38,391 nucleotides of DNA from DATDEW01 sp046590205 (GTDB taxonomy: Bacteria; Bacteroidota; Ignavibacteria; Palsa-1295), in NCBI GenBank assembly GCA_046590205.1, contig JBKJTT010000086.1:1-38391 (forward strand), written 5' to 3'. Below the pieces are notes generated by a model. It was not told where the DNA came from. It ran no database searches and saw only the letters and a list, made by a program, of their open reading frames with translations. Shown one piece after another: positions 15,063-22,823 of this stretch; the stretch's first letter is position 1, and each line of letters opens with the position of its first letter. The position numbers and the translations under genes are program-made.

Positions 15063-15723
15063 CAGATGCTTTTGCGCGTTCGTTCTCTTCGATGATGCGT
15101 TGGGTGTTGGCTGTTGCAGTGCGAACGGAATCTTGATAGACCATGATTGCTTCATCGTACTCTTTCGTGCGGATCAGATGTATAAACTTTCTATACCCAT
15201 CGAGAGGGAATTTGCCTGCAAATAAGTTATGACTTATTGTTGCAAGCACGCGGCGATTGATAAGATAAATATCGCGGCAGACCTTATAGGCATACGTATC
15301 CACTGACGGGCTATGCAGAAGGTCGCGAAGTTCGGTCAGTAGTACGATCGTTTGTATCGGCTCTTCGGAGTCCTCAAGTTTTTCGATGATCTCTTCTGCT
15401 TTCTTGAGAAGTTTTTCATTGTAATGCGGCAGCGCATGAAGTATGATGAGCGGTATCAGGGCAATATAGACATCACCGACGGTTCGCATATATTTCCGCT
15501 CCATCGCTTTGACGATTGTTCCTGAGCGTGGACGAACTTCAAGGTAACCTTCACTTTCAAGTACTTTACATGCTTCACGTACAGGCACACGGGATGTGCC
15601 AAATTCAGCGGCTATTTCGCGTTCGGCGAGTTTTTCACCGCCTTGTAGCGTACCCTCAATGATACGAAGCCGAAGCGCATCGGCTATTTTGGTAGAGGCA
15701 TTCTTGTGTATGATCGTTCGCAT
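15052..15723 (-). CDS. GntR-family transcriptional regulator (FadR/FCD subfamily)
   Basis: 223 residues. The N-terminal winged helix (about 8-75) contains KIADALRLRIIEGTLQGGEK, then LAEREIAAEFGTSRVPVREA and LEVRPRSGTIV, textbook GntR features. The C-terminal region is all-helical and FCD-like, the usual effector domain for small carboxylates or metal-bound ligands. Typical His metal ligands are only partly evident, so the effector is not predicted. The upstream region contains TATATTAG near 15735 as a possible -7 element. It overlaps the Rieske gene at the 3' ends. Confidence 0.9.
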   Translation of the reverse strand: MRTIIHKNASTKIADALRLRIIEGTLQGGEKLAEREIAAEFGTSRVPVREACKVLESEGYLEVRPRSGTIVKAMERKYMRTVGDVYIALIPLIILHALPHYNEKLLKKAEEIIEKLEDSEEPIQTIVLLTELRDLLHSPSVDTYAYKVCRDIYLINRRVLATISHNLFAGKFPLDGYRKFIHLIRTKEYDEAIMVYQDSVRTATANTQRIIEENERAKASAKK

Positions 15724-15774
15724 ACTAATCTAATATACGAAGGAAACCATCACTTCGCGGTGATTTACAGGTTT

Positions 15775-16272
15775 TCACTGTAGCTCGGTGATGACTTTCT
15801 CTGATATATCGGGCGTGGTACCGGAGATATAATAGTAGGCAAGACGGTTCATAACCACATCATATCCTTCACGTTTGGCGACTTTTGCGACGGCTGCTTT
15901 ATATTTTGCAAGGACCGGAGCGTACCGCTTTGTACGTTCTTGTGCAAGTTCACCGACATCTTTTTGCTGCTTTGCGATAGCATACTTGTTGAGCGAGGTC
16001 TGCATCATACTGATCGTATCAAGCTCGATCTTTCGTGCGGCATTGCTCATCTTCGCAGAGTTTTCTTTGAAATTCTCCGTGCGATCAGTTATCAGTTTTG
16101 TATAGGCAGCGGCAGTATCCGCCCAGCGTTGGATAAGCGCCTGAAGTTCGCCCTCGATCTTTTTGCTTTCGGCTAAACTATTTAATACCATCGCTTCATC
16201 AACCACAGCGACCTTCTGCCCAAAGGCAGTCCCTGCACACAAAACCAAGAATAATACGCAAATTCTCTTCAT
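15775..16272 (-). CDS. OmpH/Skp-like periplasmic chaperone
   Basis: 165 residues with a signal peptide (MKRICVLFLVLCAGTAFGQ). KVAVVDEAMVLNSL matches the Skp/OmpH entry strand, followed by about 90 residues of long charged helix (EGELQALIQRWADTAAAYTK and onward), which gives the tentacle arm, and a final strand segment AKREGYDVVMNRLAYYYISG. Members hold unfolded outer-membrane proteins in the periplasm. Here it is not next to bamA or lpx genes, as it often is elsewhere. It is 51 bases upstream of the regulator gene on the same strand. Confidence 0.85.
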   Translation of the reverse strand: MKRICVLFLVLCAGTAFGQKVAVVDEAMVLNSLAESKKIEGELQALIQRWADTAAAYTKLITDRTENFKENSAKMSNAARKIELDTISMMQTSLNKYAIAKQQKDVGELAQERTKRYAPVLAKYKAAVAKVAKREGYDVVMNRLAYYYISGTTPDISEKVITELQ

Positions 16273-16414
16273 AGACTATCGTATAGATGTAAAGAGCAAA
16301 CAACGCAAGAAACGCAGGATTTGTCCCGTTTTCGTTATCGCAGGATATTAACAATTTTTGTAGTTCTCACGCCTTCTCTTGTGTGGTGGAAAAATTTACC
16401 AGATCTAATCTGTC

Positions 16415-16556
16415 TTTTGCCCAATCCGATAGGTGCCAATCGAAAATTGGTTAAAATATCATTGTATTGACTCATTTTGTGGCATTTGTATTTATTTTAA
16501 TTCATTTTTAAGGAGTTGTAGACTATATCGCGGGCACCTATTGGAAATGGACAAAA
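16415..16556. repeat. 142-bp element bounded by about 23-bp imperfect inverted repeats
   Basis: The left arm (16415-16437) reads TTTTGCCCAAT then CCGATAGGTGCC. The right arm (16533-16556), on the opposite strand, reads TTTTGTCCATTT then CCAATAGGTGCC. They share TTTTG, CCA and ATAGGTGCC, differing at a few bases and one indel. The 95 bases between are AT-rich with no gene. No target-site duplication is obvious. It fits a small non-autonomous mobile element or a regulatory inverted repeat. The interval 16273-16808 holds no protein gene. Confidence 0.6.
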
Positions 16557-16571
16557 TATTTCGTATATTTG
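16541..16571 (+). promoter_or_regulatory. Promoter: TTG, 20-base spacer, TATATTTG
   Basis: TTG at 16541-16543 and TATATTTG at 16564-16571, separated by 20 bases, are a very good match to the Bacteroidota housekeeping promoter. The -33 part lies inside the right arm of the inverted-repeat element and the -7 part lies in flanking sequence, so transcription would run outward towards the ECF sigma gene, leaving a leader of about 230 bases. Confidence 0.65.
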
Positions 16572-16685
16572 CATACCGAAATATGTGAATCCTCACCATG
16601 CTCCATCCCTAATTTTTCTCCAAATCCAAATGTGTAAATTCCCGACACCTACGATATACTGTTACATTTCTACAAATACAACCAT

Positions 16686-16720
16686 CAGATCCTTCGGCTG
16701 TTGCCTCAGGATGACAAGAG
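16686..16720. repeat. Interspersed palindromic repeat unit (hairpin ending in TGACA)
   Basis: AGATCCT at 16688 and AGGATGACA further on make ATCCT/AGGAT, a 5-bp stem around TCGGCTGTTGCCTC. The wording (GATCCTTCGGC ... CTCAGGATGACA) is one I recall from short palindromic repeats scattered between genes in many bacterial genomes. Two related hairpins occur at 17715-17797. Confidence 0.6.
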
Positions 16721-16808
16721 TGTGGTGCACAATTAGAGTGATGAAAAATAAGAAGTTATAGGGGGAAAAAACGGGTGTACAAAATCCTTTGCGACCTTTT
16801 CAGGGGCA

Positions 16809-17477
16809 ATGTCTCTTACTTATTGTAACCGAAAGGTTATAAATACATATATTGACTGCATGGACACACTACGGCGTAAGCACGTACGCTTCTTAGGTCT
16901 GCTCGAACCCGCCCGGACGGGTCTTGGGCAGTTCTGCCGGTCGCTCACCCGCGACCGCGAGTCGGCGCGAGACCTCGCTGCCGAAGCGATACGCATCGCC
17001 TATGAGCAGTTCGATTCGCTCCGTGATGAGTCAAAGTTCAAGAGCTATCTTTTCACAACCGCGTCGCATTTAGCGCAACGTGCAAGCTGGCGCGAGCGTA
17101 ACCGTGTCGCATTTGACGAAGTGAAGGTGGCGAACATACAGTCAAACGGTGCAAGTCCTGATTTGGGACCGGACATCGAAGCGCTTTACCAGGCGTTAGC
17201 AAAACTGCCCGATGAGATGCGCGAGGCAGTCGTACTTTTTGAGATTTCAGGGTTATCATTAGCGGAAGTATGCGATGTGCAGCATGCTTCACTCTCTGCG
17301 GTCAAGAGCCGCATATCCCGCGGGCGAAAACAGCTCGCCGAGATACTACGTGTTGATGAAGCGGGTAATGAGAATGAGTTTCCACAAGCGGCAGTAACAC
17401 CTATCACACCACGTGAGTCCAGAAGCGTGGCGCGAGAAATGAAACCTGCGGCAGCATTTTATAGACAATCGAAATAG
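16809..17477 (+). CDS. ECF-type RNA polymerase sigma factor
   Basis: 222 residues. The sigma-2 region covers about 35-100 (LGQFCRSLTRDRESARDLAA, FKSYLFTTASHLAQR). The sigma-4 helix-turn-helix covers about 135-180 (LPDEMREAVVLFEISGLSLA, then EVCDVQHASLSAVKSRISRG). A 40-residue C-terminal tail of unknown role follows. AGGGGCA precedes ATG 16809; a second in-frame ATG at 16860 is possible. The next gene begins 4 bases later and encodes a transmembrane protein, the usual place for an anti-sigma factor, so the pair is probably one regulatory unit. The target genes are unknown. Confidence 0.9.
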   Translation: MSLTYCNRKVINTYIDCMDTLRRKHVRFLGLLEPARTGLGQFCRSLTRDRESARDLAAEAIRIAYEQFDSLRDESKFKSYLFTTASHLAQRASWRERNRVAFDEVKVANIQSNGASPDLGPDIEALYQALAKLPDEMREAVVLFEISGLSLAEVCDVQHASLSAVKSRISRGRKQLAEILRVDEAGNENEFPQAAVTPITPRESRSVAREMKPAAAFYRQSK

Positions 17478-17481
17478 TCCT

Positions 17482-19365
17482 ATGGAAAAGAACAAGAACA
17501 TATCGCTTGACGAACTTTTCGCCCGTGCAAAAGGCGAGGAGCCGGTTATATCGCAAGAAGATGTTCGTACTATCGTCAGTAGTGCAACGAGTCCCGTGCA
17601 GTCAATACAACAAACAACATCATTCATATCACGAAAGGGATTCATCATGACAGGATTAGGATTAGTCGGCGCGACAGCTGCGCTGGTAGGGTATTTATCA
17701 TTTGGTTCGACGAATGTCATTCCGAGGGAGTCTTCGACCGAGGAATCTGGCATCAGCAGTCTGCCGATTCAGACCCCTCACGTTGTTCGGGGTGACATCG
17801 CCGAAACTACGACCACAACGAATGAGCCGAAGAAAGAAGTAACAACACAGAAGAAACTCATCATTGTAAGAGATAACGGCGATGGGACAGAGTTAGCGAT
17901 TGACCCGAATGTACCAGAACCGCCAACTCCGCCTACACCACCTCTTTTGCCCGACGGCAAGTTGATGGCTCCGGTAGAAGTTGAGAGTGTGGGTATTATT
18001 CAAGCGAAGGATGAAGATTTACCGAAGTTGGGATTGAACGAACTTCCCGGAGTAGGGCTTGGCTTTGTTGTTAAGTTAGGTGATAAATATAAAAAATTCT
18101 ACATACCAGAAAAAGGTTGGGGTGTTAAGGAGATCAATGTTCCATTCGAAAAACCTGCGGTAGTTCTTGCACCGGTCGTCATCACTGACTCACGTGGTAA
18201 TAAGCGCTACATGCACTTTGCCGATGAGAACTCAATGGTTCACATGGAGAAGTACGAAGGTGAGATGCTTGATGGTATTGCCAACGACGAAGATATTTCC
18301 TCCGGTGATAAGAATGTGATTATCAGAAAAGGTACTGTAAATGATACGAAGATCGTTCGTGGCAAAAAGACGATTACAAGCAAAGTAGTGGTATCGCATG
18401 ATTCATCTCATCTCTCGAACGACATGTTAGTTATAGACAATGAGGATGCAAATAATACCAAAGGTATTCATGTAAATGTTGATATGAGTAATGACGAAGA
18501 ACTGCCCACTGACTTTAACTTCGAGATGAAGGTAGGCGACTCTTCGCTGAAAATTAACGAACTTGTCCGAGATGCAATGGCAAAAGCGAAGGTTGCGATG
18601 AAGGGCATGAAAATTGGTATGGATAGTACACGCAAAGCTATGGTCAAAGTCCAACTTGATAATAATTTCCATTGGAATGGTCAACTTCCCGGACTTGATA
18701 CAGCTATGAAGAATCTAAAAAAACAGATGAGTAGTCTCATGGTCATAGATCAAAACTTTACCCCTGAAGAAGCAGAACGACTCGATAAGGGTGTGATGAT
18801 AGGGATGCCAAATATCAATGGCACGATGAAGGCAATGGAAGTGAAGATCACAGCTAAACTTAATACGCTCGTCCCCGTCCTTGTCCGCAAGGCAACGGAA
18901 GTAACTCGCAACAAAGAAGAGAACCGCGATTATGACAATGGTGTCATCATGTGGTTCGAGCCAGAGCAGTTCTGGAAGCAATATAGTGATTCAATTACGA
19001 CGTATGAACTTGCTGTTCAAGGTGATTTAACGGTCGTAGGACATCTTGCTAATTCTGTTCAATCAAAGCAGAGTGAAAAATCAAAATCGACATCTGTTGT
19101 CTCAAATACAATGGTGTATCCGAACCCCGTTCGCTCGACAAAGACGAACATACACTATAATCTTAGCGAGCCACGCTCTGTTGCATTCAGCGTACATGAC
19201 ATCCTCGGCAAGAAGATCGTTGATTGCGGCTCGCTTGCCGAACGCCCCGCAGGTACCTACGACTTCGAGTTGAACATCGGCAACATCCCTGCCGGCATCT
19301 ACCTGGTAGTCATCACCACCGACAAAGGCGAACAAACGATCCAGCGTATCGCAGTAGAAAAGTAA
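17482..19365 (+). CDS. Transmembrane partner of the ECF sigma factor, ending in a T9SS type A sorting domain
   Basis: 627 residues. Residues 1-52 are polar and would be cytoplasmic (SLDELFARAKGEEPVISQED). One transmembrane segment lies at about 54-74 (FIMTGLGLVGATAALVGYLS). Then come a Pro-rich stretch (PEPPTPPTPPLLP), a long domain of unknown fold with many Lys, Met and Asp, and a classic type A sorting domain from about 545 (MVYPNPVRSTKTNIHYNLSE, PAGIYLVVITTDKGEQ). The first part is anti-sigma-like by position and topology, not by a recognised motif. A membrane anchor and a T9SS tail in one chain are hard to reconcile. An internal ATG at 17647 preceded by AAAGGG could start a form in which the hydrophobic segment acts as a signal peptide. 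Residues 78-106 come from an inserted palindromic repeat. Confidence 0.8.
   Translation: MEKNKNISLDELFARAKGEEPVISQEDVRTIVSSATSPVQSIQQTTSFISRKGFIMTGLGLVGATAALVGYLSFGSTNVIPRESSTEESGISSLPIQTPHVVRGDIAETTTTTNEPKKEVTTQKKLIIVRDNGDGTELAIDPNVPEPPTPPTPPLLPDGKLMAPVEVESVGIIQAKDEDLPKLGLNELPGVGLGFVVKLGDKYKKFYIPEKGWGVKEINVPFEKPAVVLAPVVITDSRGNKRYMHFADENSMVHMEKYEGEMLDGIANDEDISSGDKNVIIRKGTVNDTKIVRGKKTITSKVVVSHDSSHLSNDMLVIDNEDANNTKGIHVNVDMSNDEELPTDFNFEMKVGDSSLKINELVRDAMAKAKVAMKGMKIGMDSTRKAMVKVQLDNNFHWNGQLPGLDTAMKNLKKQMSSLMVIDQNFTPEEAERLDKGVMIGMPNINGTMKAMEVKITAKLNTLVPVLVRKATEVTRNKEENRDYDNGVIMWFEPEQFWKQYSDSITTYELAVQGDLTVVGHLANSVQSKQSEKSKSTSVVSNTMVYPNPVRSTKTNIHYNLSEPRSVAFSVHDILGKKIVDCGSLAERPAGTYDFELNIGNIPAGIYLVVITTDKGEQTIQRIAVEK
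17715..17797. repeat. Palindromic repeat inserted within a coding sequence (two hairpins)
   Basis: The 83 bases begin TGTCATTCCGAG and end TTCGGGGTGACA, an imperfect inverted repeat. Each half forms its own 5-bp hairpin: ATTCC with GGAAT in the left half and ACCCC with GGGGT in the right half. The stems differ but each is fully paired, which looks like compensatory change. I recall very similar elements (TGTCATTCCGAG ... CGGAATGACA) as common intergenic repeats in many genomes. Here it lies in frame inside the gene at 17482-19365, just after the transmembrane segment. Confidence 0.7.
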
Positions 19366-19366
19366 C

Positions 19367-19383
19367 GCAGGTTTCCAACCTGC
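19367..19383. repeat. Short perfect hairpin after the stop codon
   Basis: GCAGGTT and AACCTGC pair around TCC, immediately after the stop at 19365. No T-run follows. It resembles small palindromes often scattered between genes, and it sits just before the intrinsic terminator. Confidence 0.55.
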
Positions 19384-19389
19384 ACCCCC

Positions 19390-19415
19390 AAGGCACGCCG
19401 AACGGCGTGCCTTTT
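19390..19415 (+). terminator. Intrinsic terminator of the sigma-factor operon
   Basis: AAGGCACGCC pairs perfectly with GGCGTGCCTT around GAAC (10 bp), followed by a short T-run. It lies 24 bases after the stop of the gene ending at 19365 and probably ends the ECF sigma/partner transcript. Confidence 0.8.
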
Positions 19416-19472
19416 GATGTGCCAATTCCTTGAGATTGGGTGTTGCAAATCAGATAATTTCACGCAACCCCT

Positions 19473-19952
19473 ATGAAGCAATTCATCATACCAATTGTGC
19501 TCGTTGCAGTTCTGGCAAGTAGCGTATCCTCAAAGACATTAACACCTGCAGAACGGAAGGCGCTTGTCCGTCGTCAGTTCTTGGGTTCATTCTACGAGAA
19601 GACCGGCACGTCTCCTGATAAACTACATGAAGCAAGAGTTTTTCGCATTCAAAATAACGATACAAAAGTAGAGGTGCCTGTTCCGCAAGGAGGATGGGAG
19701 CAATTAGTGAGTAAATCACTAAGCGCCGAGTGCGAACTTCATGCAGCGATCAACCCTACCTATACGAGTAACATTGTTGTTGGAGCGATGGGATATGGTG
19801 GAACAGCGTCGCTCACATTTCCGATCTATTATACCAAAGATCATGGCAGGTCTTGGAAAAAAGCAATCTTTACCGATCAGCCGGTTGCCGGTTCACTTCG
19901 TCATACAAGCGGCGGCATGCAAAGCTCCGCACGATTTGTAGTTGTAGAATAA
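19473..19952 (+). CDS. Truncated secreted BNR/sialidase-like protein (probable gene remnant)
   Basis: 159 residues with a signal peptide (MKQFIIPIVLVAVLASSVSS). ELHAAINPTYTSNIVVGAMG, then FPIYYTKDHGRSWKKAIFTD, is the opening blade of a BNR-repeat propeller of a type normally several hundred residues long, with more Asp-box repeats and often a T9SS tail. The frame ends soon after the first Asp box, in a tail (GSLRHTSGGMQSSARFVVVE) that does not continue the fold, and a different membrane-protein gene starts 8 bases later. A 3' deletion or rearrangement is the simplest reading. The short product may be non-functional. Confidence 0.65.
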   Translation: MKQFIIPIVLVAVLASSVSSKTLTPAERKALVRRQFLGSFYEKTGTSPDKLHEARVFRIQNNDTKVEVPVPQGGWEQLVSKSLSAECELHAAINPTYTSNIVVGAMGYGGTASLTFPIYYTKDHGRSWKKAIFTDQPVAGSLRHTSGGMQSSARFVVVE

Positions 19953-19960
19953 AATTGGAT

Positions 19961-20539
19961 ATGACAAAAAGACAATTTGTAACTATATGCTTTCGGATGT
20001 TCGCTGTGTACCTCGCTCTCGGAGCGTTGATAAATATACCGAATGCTCTTAGTATCGGAATGAATTCATTCTTATCTCTTGGGAAGGGAAGCTCTACTTC
20101 AGAGATACTAATGTCGGTACTAATGTCGGTGGTTCTCATAGGATTATCATTTTTCTTCCCCTGGCTTTTCTGGAAAAAGAGTGACTACCTGATGCTGAAG
20201 GTTTTCGGTGACAAAGATTTTTTTATTAATGAGAAAGGGGAGAGCGAAGCTGATTCGGCTGGTGATAACAACATAAAATTTTCTTTTTCATCAGACGAAG
20301 TACTGGCACTCGGACTAACGTTGTTGGGATGTTGGTTCGTATCTATATCAATATTTCCATCGCTTGCATTTATTTTCAATATACTAAGCAGTGATGTTCG
20401 TGACTTTTTTCATTCAGGTAAAGACCAATACAAACTGCTGAAGGAAGTAAGTGAATCGCTTGGTAGTCTCATTATAGGCGTAATCCTCATTCGCAAGACA
20501 GAGTACATCGTAGCCGGCATCAACAAACTTCGCAAGTAA
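19961..20539 (+). CDS. Membrane protein of unknown function (about four TM helices)
   Basis: 192 residues from ATG 19961; an upstream in-frame ATG at 19853 lies within the previous gene and gives a non-hydrophobic, Arg/Cys-rich extension, so I rejected it. Hydrophobic segments lie at about 10-32, 50-75, 112-142 and 170-182. A hydrophilic, acidic loop (GDKDFFINEKGESEADSAGD) lies between helices 2 and 3. Composition is more AT-rich than in neighbouring genes. I recognise no family. The stop is 3 bases before the DUF92 gene, so the two are probably cotranscribed. It contains a 12-bp in-frame tandem duplication. Confidence 0.7.
   Translation: MTKRQFVTICFRMFAVYLALGALINIPNALSIGMNSFLSLGKGSSTSEILMSVLMSVVLIGLSFFFPWLFWKKSDYLMLKVFGDKDFFINEKGESEADSAGDNNIKFSFSSDEVLALGLTLLGCWFVSISIFPSLAFIFNILSSDVRDFFHSGKDQYKLLKEVSESLGSLIIGVILIRKTEYIVAGINKLRK
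20106..20129 (+). repeat. 12-bp in-frame tandem duplication
   Basis: TACTAATGTCGG occurs twice in a row (20106-20117 and 20118-20129) inside the membrane protein gene, giving a repeated four-residue segment (LMSVLMSV) in the second transmembrane helix. Consistent with replication slippage. Confidence 0.85.
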
Positions 20540-20542
20540 GCA

Positions 20543-21328
20543 ATGATCCCAACCCCACTCGAACTTATTATCGGCATAATCGGAGCACTTGCCGTCTCGC
20601 TTGTTGCTTGGCGGATGAGGGCGCTTACCGCGAGTGGTGCGGTGGCGGCGTTTGTTGTGGGTGGCTGTATCTTCTGTTTTGGTGGGATAGAAGCGGCAGT
20701 GATACTTATTACGTTCTTCGTAAGCGGTTCGCTGCTCTCAAAGCTAAACCCTCAAACGAACCAAACAAGCGGACGTGATTGGAAACAGGTTCTCTCGAAC
20801 GGGCTTGCGCCTGTCATCGGTGTTCTACTCACTACATTTTTGCCGATCATCCGCGAGCAAGCGACGATGTTCTTCCTCGCATCACTTGCAACTGCCACAG
20901 CAGATACATGGGCGACGGAGATCGGAACGCGGTACGGTAAACCTGTATTCAATATCTTCTCTTTCCGACCGATGCAAAAAGGTTTATCGGGCGGAGTATC
21001 GGTTGTTGGTTTGCTTGCAAGCATTCTCGGCGCGATGTTCATTGCCGCGCTTCCGCTCTTACCATTTTGGCAGGGGCAGAAAATGTGCGGACTTGTGCTC
21101 GTGAATATATTTCCTGTCGTCGCGATCGCCGGCGTGATTGGCGCGCTTATTGATAGCATCCTCGGCGCGACACTGCAGGCGAAGTACGAAAAGGACGGCA
21201 TATATATAGAAGAGAATCTTCTCGGCTCGGTGAGGGTATCGGGTTTTGGCATGGTTGATAACAACATGGTCAACCTCATCTCAACGCTCTGGGGTGGGCT
21301 GGTTGGTGTTGGGATAATGGGTTTATAA
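20543..21328 (+). CDS. DUF92 integral membrane protein
   Basis: 261 residues, highly hydrophobic with about six transmembrane segments. Family-typical motifs are LTASGAVAAFVVGGCIFCFG, then GRDWKQVLSNGLAPVIG, TADTWATEIGTRYGKP, KGLSGGVSVVGLLAS and GALIDSILGATLQAKYE. The plant member VTE6 is a phytyl-phosphate kinase, and bacterial members may act on isoprenoid phosphates, but this protein's substrate cannot be read from sequence. Inner membrane. It lies 3 bases after the upstream membrane-protein gene and converges with the DUF1697 gene. Confidence 0.9.
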   Translation: MIPTPLELIIGIIGALAVSLVAWRMRALTASGAVAAFVVGGCIFCFGGIEAAVILITFFVSGSLLSKLNPQTNQTSGRDWKQVLSNGLAPVIGVLLTTFLPIIREQATMFFLASLATATADTWATEIGTRYGKPVFNIFSFRPMQKGLSGGVSVVGLLASILGAMFIAALPLLPFWQGQKMCGLVLVNIFPVVAIAGVIGALIDSILGATLQAKYEKDGIYIEENLLGSVRVSGFGMVDNNMVNLISTLWGGLVGVGIMGL

Positions 21329-21342
21329 AGAAAAACATCCGC

Positions 21343-21876
21343 TCACTTCAACATCTTCACCACAGTATTCCAATTTCGCGTCGTGACGAGCTTGCCGAAT
21401 TCTTTCTCGATAATAGCCATCGCATCGACCGTACCGCTGCCTTTAGAGAGATCAAGCACGCTATAGAGTTCTTCGCCATCGAGTTTTAAGATACGGAAGC
21501 TTTTATCATCGCTCACGTAGGGTATCTTGAGTTTTGTCTTAGGGTTCTCGGAGAGGAATGTTACATAGAGACGTGTATCTTTCGTAACAGTTATACCTTT
21601 GAATGGCTCCGTCGCTGCCATCTCTTCTAAGCGCGACATCTCGCGGATAAGAACAGGGACAGGGAAGCCGAACTCCTTTTCAATAGCATCGGCGATGCGT
21701 TTGGTGAGAGCAGCAATGTTCTCTTTATTGCTCGAGAGTATCACATTCCCGCTTGCAAGGAGTGTCTTTACATCAGTAAAACCCATCCGCTCAAGTGTTG
21801 CCTTGAGTTGCGCCATTGGGACCTTCTTATTCCCGCCGACATTTATCCCGCGCAGGAGTGCGACGTATGTTGTCAT
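21343..21876 (-). CDS. DUF1697 family protein
   Basis: 177 residues. The start TTYVALLRGINVGGNKKVPM, followed by LKATLERMGFTDVKTLLASG and NVILSS, is diagnostic of DUF1697, a cytoplasmic family with a ferredoxin-like fold and no known function. The length is usual. It begins 10 bases after the TPR gene on the same strand, so the two are probably cotranscribed. Confidence 0.92.
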   Translation of the reverse strand: MTTYVALLRGINVGGNKKVPMAQLKATLERMGFTDVKTLLASGNVILSSNKENIAALTKRIADAIEKEFGFPVPVLIREMSRLEEMAATEPFKGITVTKDTRLYVTFLSENPKTKLKIPYVSDDKSFRILKLDGEELYSVLDLSKGSGTVDAMAIIEKEFGKLVTTRNWNTVVKMLK

Positions 21877-21886
21877 ATCTGTTGTG

Positions 21887-22708
21887 TTATTTCACTGAGT
21901 TCCATTGCCACTTGACCTGATACGGGTATGGTTCGTAGATGACGTTATCTTCGTTGATGGTGTTGCCTGCTTCGAAATCTTTTTTGCCTTCACGCATTAA
22001 TGCCCTACCTTCTTCTTCGCGATTCGATCGGATCAGTGCACGGCCTTTATAGTACTTCACATCTGAGAAGCGAGGATAGCGTTCGAGAGCTTTGTCAAAC
22101 CAGCCAATAGCTTTGACGTCGTCACCGCATTCGTAGTAGGCGATACCCATATACATCATATCAAGGTAATGTGTCCAACTTGCTCCTTTCTCCGCTTCAC
22201 CGCGCTCAATTTCTCTCTTAAGCACAGTGAGGGCACTGTCGTATCTATTCAATTGTAAATAACATAAACTTTCATAGAACGGATAACTATGATCCATCAC
22301 ATATCCGCCCGGCTTGATGCGACGAGCAGCGGCAAAGTCTCTAAGAGCGCTGCGATGATCTTTGCTGAAGATACACTTACAGTATGCGAGATAATCTATC
22401 CATTGGATGCTGTCATAGCCCACTGCTCGTTCTGTGGCAGCGGTGGCAAGTTCGTATTTGCGAGTCTTCCAGAGGGGCATCCCTTTCTGCTGCCAGAGAT
22501 ATGCGATAGTACTATCGGCGGCAATGCCTTTATCGACCCACTCCTGCCACTGCGGTGAGAGGTAACTATGCTTCCAAGCGCCTTCGCGTAAATACGTGTT
22601 CACAATGGAATCTTCATGCGCTTGCCGAGCGGGTGTTCGCCATCCGACGTATTGTGCTGACACACAGGCAGGAAGAAGCATGAAAAGTAGAATAGCTATA
22701 CGTGACAT
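21887..22708 (-). CDS. Exported TPR-repeat protein
   Basis: 273 residues from the ATG at 22708, which gives a signal peptide (MSRIAILLFMLLPACVSAQ); an upstream ATG at 22756 would put 16 polar residues before it. The body is helical with TPR-like pairs, for example ALRDFAAARRIKPGG, ESLCYLQLNRYDSALTVLKR and YMGIAYYECGDDVKAIGWFD. It probably acts as a periplasmic or surface protein-interaction scaffold. Partner unknown. It is divergent from the homogentisate dioxygenase gene. Confidence 0.82.
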   Translation of the reverse strand: MSRIAILLFMLLPACVSAQYVGWRTPARQAHEDSIVNTYLREGAWKHSYLSPQWQEWVDKGIAADSTIAYLWQQKGMPLWKTRKYELATAATERAVGYDSIQWIDYLAYCKCIFSKDHRSALRDFAAARRIKPGGYVMDHSYPFYESLCYLQLNRYDSALTVLKREIERGEAEKGASWTHYLDMMYMGIAYYECGDDVKAIGWFDKALERYPRFSDVKYYKGRALIRSNREEEGRALMREGKKDFEAGNTINEDNVIYEPYPYQVKWQWNSVK

Positions 22709-22823
22709 AAGATAAGTAGAAAAAGGTAAATTGAGAAGAGTCGGTTCCTTCTTCAAATCAGGGAAATACTCTTTGAGTAAATATCGTTTATGATTCCGAT
22801 TAATATTCTACGGAAGGTATATA

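Noticed and set aside
17482..17640. Zinc-binding anti-sigma domain in the sigma-partner protein
   Set aside because: The N-terminal 52 residues contain no His or Cys, so a ZAS-type (HxxxCxxC) domain is excluded; an anti-sigma role rests on position and topology only.
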